A stretch of 14,216 nucleotides of DNA, taken from NCBI GenBank assembly GCA_002304945.1, contig DBPQ01000084.1:3354-17569 (forward strand). The letters are read 5' to 3'. Origin of the DNA: Actinomycetales bacterium UBA1416. Lineage in GTDB: Bacteria; Actinomycetota; Actinomycetes; Actinomycetales; Actinomycetaceae. Of this stretch, positions 12,105 through 14,216 are shown one piece after another. The first letter of the stretch is position 1, and every line of letters starts with the position of its first letter. The notes beneath the pieces are model-generated. The model did not search any database, was not told the DNA's origin, and saw only the letters and a program-made list of their open reading frames with translations. A program made the translations under genes and the position numbers.

Positions 12105-12110
12105 TACGCT
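12105..12110 (+). promoter_or_regulatory. Possible -10 box for first MFS gene
   Basis: TACGCT lies 31 nt ahead of the ATG at 12142, after the CarD-family stop. No clear -35 is visible. The ribosome-binding site of the MFS gene is weak (GAGATGG). Confidence 0.3.
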
Positions 12111-12141
12111 GGAGACATCCCCGCTGCCGAGATGGACCCCG

Positions 12142-13461
12142 ATGACCCGCTTCCTCCGCTCCCCCGACGTCCAGACCGCCATCGCGCTGTCCCTGATGAG
12201 CTTCCATGTGTCGAGCGTGGGTGTGATCATCGTGCTGTTCTCCCAGGAACTGGGCGTGCGACTCTCGTCCCTCTCCTGGATGGGCTCTGCGTTCGGAGTG
12301 GGCCTGCTGGTGGGGGCGGTCGCCGGGCCTGCGCTCCTGAGACGCGGACCCCAACGGGTGCTCGCCGCCTCCGCGCTGGGTGTGGCGCTCGGCATGACCC
12401 TCGTCGCGACAGCCCCCGCCCTCCCCCTCGCCGCCCTCGGCATCGCCGTGGTGAGCCTCGCCGGTGGCGGCACGGTGCTCTCAGTCTCCGCGATCCTCTC
12501 CGGCCCCGGCGCGGAGACCCGGCTCACCCGCGCCAATGCCGGTGCGAGCGTGGTGGCAGTCCTGGCGCCGCTCCTGATCGGAGCCTTCATCTCGGTGGGC
12601 ATCAGCGGCCGCCTCGCGCTGCTCGTCGCCGTGCCGCCACTCCTCCTCACCGCCCTCGCCGCCGCCCGGACCCCGGATCCCGCCCCGGACGTCTCCATCC
12701 CACCCGCGCCGACGGAGTTCGACGACTCCGCTACCCCCTCCCCCACCATGTCGCATGCCGCGGTCCCCGGCCGCCACGTGGAGCCGACCCACGGCGACGA
12801 CGCCGCCACCCCCTCCCCCGCCACGTCGCCCGGGACGGCGGGCGCCGTCGTCGTGAAGCGGCCGGCAACGGGCACGGTGCTGGCGCGGTGGCTGGCGGTG
12901 GTGATGTCCGTGGCGGCGGAGTTCAGCTTCCTCGTGTGGGGCGTGGCGCGGCTGGTGGACTCCGGGCTGGAGGCCGGGCCCGCCGCGACGCTCGGCGCCG
13001 TGTTCCCGCTGGGGATGGCGGTGGGGCGGATCGTCGGGCCGTGGGTACTGGCGCGGGTGCCGGCGGTGCCCCTCGGGGCAGGGCTCGCAGCGGTGGGGAC
13101 CACCGCCGTGGTGGTGGGGCCCGCGTGGCCGGTGATCGCGCTCGGGCTGCTGCTCGCGGGCCTCGGGATCGCCGTGCTCTACCCGGTGACCCTGGCGCGG
13201 CTGCTCGCCACGCCCCGTCTCCCGCAGGAGTGGGGCTCCTCGCTGGGGGCGCTGGCCTCGGGGGTCGCGATCGTGCTGGCGCCGGCGGGCCTCGCTCTGC
13301 TCGGGGATGTGGTGGAACTGCGGCTCGCGTTCCTCGTGGTCCTGCCGATGCTCGCGGCCCTGGCACTGCTGTACGGCCGGGCGGGGTCCGGCGGGGCTGG
13401 ATCCGGCGGGGCGGGTTCCGGCGGGACTGGATTCGGCGGGACGGGCGTCGCCGAGGGCTGA
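12142..13461 (+). CDS. MFS transporter (paralog 1)
   Basis: A 439-residue major facilitator superfamily transporter. Six hydrophobic helices fill the first 175 residues, for example IALSLMSFHVSSVGVIIVLF. A loop motif follows helix 2, GPALLRRGPQRVLAAS. A long Pro/Thr/Ala/His-rich cytoplasmic loop spans about 177-243 (with DDSATPSPT and a similar DDAATPSPAT), and six more helices follow from about 245. The C-terminus carries AGSGG repeats. The substrate is unknown; the sequence SSLSWMGSAFGVGLLVGAV is shared with the next gene, so the two are a tandem pair. It follows the CarD-family gene by 88 bp, possibly with its own -10 at 12105. A drug or metabolite exporter is the broad expectation for this family. 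Confidence 0.88.
   Translation: MTRFLRSPDVQTAIALSLMSFHVSSVGVIIVLFSQELGVRLSSLSWMGSAFGVGLLVGAVAGPALLRRGPQRVLAASALGVALGMTLVATAPALPLAALGIAVVSLAGGGTVLSVSAILSGPGAETRLTRANAGASVVAVLAPLLIGAFISVGISGRLALLVAVPPLLLTALAAARTPDPAPDVSIPPAPTEFDDSATPSPTMSHAAVPGRHVEPTHGDDAATPSPATSPGTAGAVVVKRPATGTVLARWLAVVMSVAAEFSFLVWGVARLVDSGLEAGPAATLGAVFPLGMAVGRIVGPWVLARVPAVPLGAGLAAVGTTAVVVGPAWPVIALGLLLAGLGIAVLYPVTLARLLATPRLPQEWGSSLGALASGVAIVLAPAGLALLGDVVELRLAFLVVLPMLAALALLYGRAGSGGAGSGGAGSGGTGFGGTGVAEG
13381..13440 (+). repeat. 15-bp tandem repeat, four units, at the 3' end of the MFS gene
   Basis: Units start at 13381, 13396, 13411 and 13426, each ending TCCGGCGGG or TTCGGCGGG, and encode AGSGG-AGSGG-AGSGG-TGFGG just before the stop. 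The tail is hydrophilic and probably cytoplasmic. Confidence 0.92.
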
Positions 13462-13575
13462 GCTCCGGGCGGAAAGTGTGGCGTGCCGCGCGTTCGGGTA
13501 TCCGCGAAACAGGGAGAGTGGATTCGCGAGGGGAGAACGAACTCGCGCGCGGACGCACCCAGCCGACCCCCCACT

Positions 13576-13581
13576 TACACT
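13576..13581 (+). promoter_or_regulatory. Possible -10 box for second MFS gene
   Basis: TACACT lies 30 nt ahead of the ATG at 13612 in the 150-bp gap between the MFS genes. The gap also has a CGCGAG/CTCGCG dyad around 13528-13550. Confidence 0.35.
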
Positions 13582-13611
13582 TGAGCGACCCCCTCACCCG
13601 GAAAGAGCCCC

Positions 13612-14216
13612 ATGCGCGCGCGCTTCGCCACCCCCGACTTCCAGCTCGGCATGATTCTCGGGTCCTTCGGCTTCTACGTGGCCGGGGTGGGCGCGATCAT
13701 CGTGGTGCTCGCGCAGGACCTGGGTGTCGCCGCGAGCAGCCTCTCGTGGATGGGCTCGATCATGGGGGTGGGCCTGCTCATCGGGGCGGTGCTCGGCCCG
13801 ATGGTGCTGCGTCTCGGCCCGCAGGTCACGATCGCGGGGGCGTCGCTCGGCGCGGCCGCGGGCATGGTGCTCATCGCGCTCGGACAATCGCTGCCCGTGG
13901 TGGCAGTGGGCGCGGCGCTGCAGGCGGTGGTCGGGGCGGGGATCATGCTCGTCATCCCCACGGTCCTCACCGGCCCCGCCGCGGAGTCCCGCATCACCCG
14001 CGTCAACGCAGTCGCGAGCGTGGTGGGTGTGCTCGCGCCGCTCGTGATCGGCGTGTTCATCACGGCGGGGCTCGGCGGCCGGAACGCCCTGCTCCTCGCC
14101 GTGCCGACCCTCGTCCTCGCCGGGATCGTCGCCCTTCGCAGTGGGCACCGTCCCCCGGACGTCTCCATCCCCCGCCCCATCCCCGACCCCGGTTCCCGCC
14201 CGGGCCCGACCCCCGG
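13612..14216 (+). CDS. MFS transporter (paralog 2), cut by window end
   Basis: The first 201 codons of an MFS protein, open to the end of the window without a stop. It starts MRARFATPDFQLGMILGSFG with GGAAAG-type purines just upstream of the ATG. It aligns throughout with paralog 1: LGVAASSLSWMGSIMGVGLL against LGVRLSSLSWMGSAFGVGLL, LRLGPQ against LRRGPQ, LTGPAAESRITRVNAVASVV against LSGPGAETRLTRANAGASVV, and PPDVSIPRP against APDVSIPPAP. Six helices and the start of a Pro-rich central loop are visible. The two genes therefore arose by tandem duplication and have diverged. The substrate is unknown. Confidence 0.87.
   Translation, partial: MRARFATPDFQLGMILGSFGFYVAGVGAIIVVLAQDLGVAASSLSWMGSIMGVGLLIGAVLGPMVLRLGPQVTIAGASLGAAAGMVLIALGQSLPVVAVGAALQAVVGAGIMLVIPTVLTGPAAESRITRVNAVASVVGVLAPLVIGVFITAGLGGRNALLLAVPTLVLAGIVALRSGHRPPDVSIPRPIPDPGSRPGPTP

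Noticed and set aside
12021..13103. 360-codon minus-strand frame opposite MFS paralog 1
   Set aside because: Thr/Ala/Arg-rich shadow with no family pattern. A similar antisense frame opposite paralog 2 simply reflects the shared coding sequence.

Overview
The window is high-GC DNA with many GTG/TTG starts, TANNNT-type -10 boxes placed 6-7 nt ahead of start codons, a CarD-family regulator, a DUF421 protein, a VanZ-like protein and an AbiEi-type protein. This suggests an actinobacterium, most likely of the Micrococcales. No phage, IS, integrase or CRISPR feature is visible. The order is inferred from gene families and style, not from a database match.

Layout: 1-1140 holds a minus-strand AbiEi-like protein with a C-terminal nuclease-like domain. 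1323-1620 holds two minus-strand tRNA-Ser genes (GCT and TGA). 1772-3358 holds a zinc-free quinone oxidoreductase and a DUF421 membrane protein. 3449-4862 holds two minus-strand membrane proteins, one unrecognised and one VanZ-like. 5147-5803 encodes a secreted M23 peptidase behind a possible MtrA box. 5890-6539 is a FitAB/VapBC-type toxin-antitoxin pair. 6616-8178 is an FGGY (gluconokinase-like) kinase. 8377-10196 holds a truncated-looking PLP-dependent transferase and a PqqD-like protein on the minus strand, separated by 416 bp rich in hairpins. 10460-11077 is an EctA-like acetyltransferase with no visible ectB/ectC. 11093-11209 is a 38-residue Cys-rich protein. 11472-12053 is a CarD-family protein, and 12142-14216 holds two paralogous MFS transporters, the second cut by the window edge.

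The most unusual property is the number of short tandem repeats, between genes and inside them. Intergenic arrays lie at 2764-2836, 3367-3432, 4893-5008 and 10381-10480. Coding arrays lie in the FGGY kinase, the PqqD-like protein, the CarD-family protein and the first MFS protein, and the EctA-like protein has a low-complexity insert. The 10381-10480 array stands out. It is four exact-length 25-bp units, each carrying a ribosome-binding site and an ATG. This produces three overlapping 11-codon mini-ORFs that lead into the EctA-like gene, behind a -10 box that would make the first mini-ORF leaderless. A second unusual element is a long palindrome with a conserved ACGTGG loop, present at 8321-8363 and, in diverged form with a compensated stem change, at 10291-10328.

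Most genes look like single-gene or two-gene transcription units rather than one pathway. The PqqD-like/PLP-transferase pair and the EctA leader are the best candidates for something undescribed.
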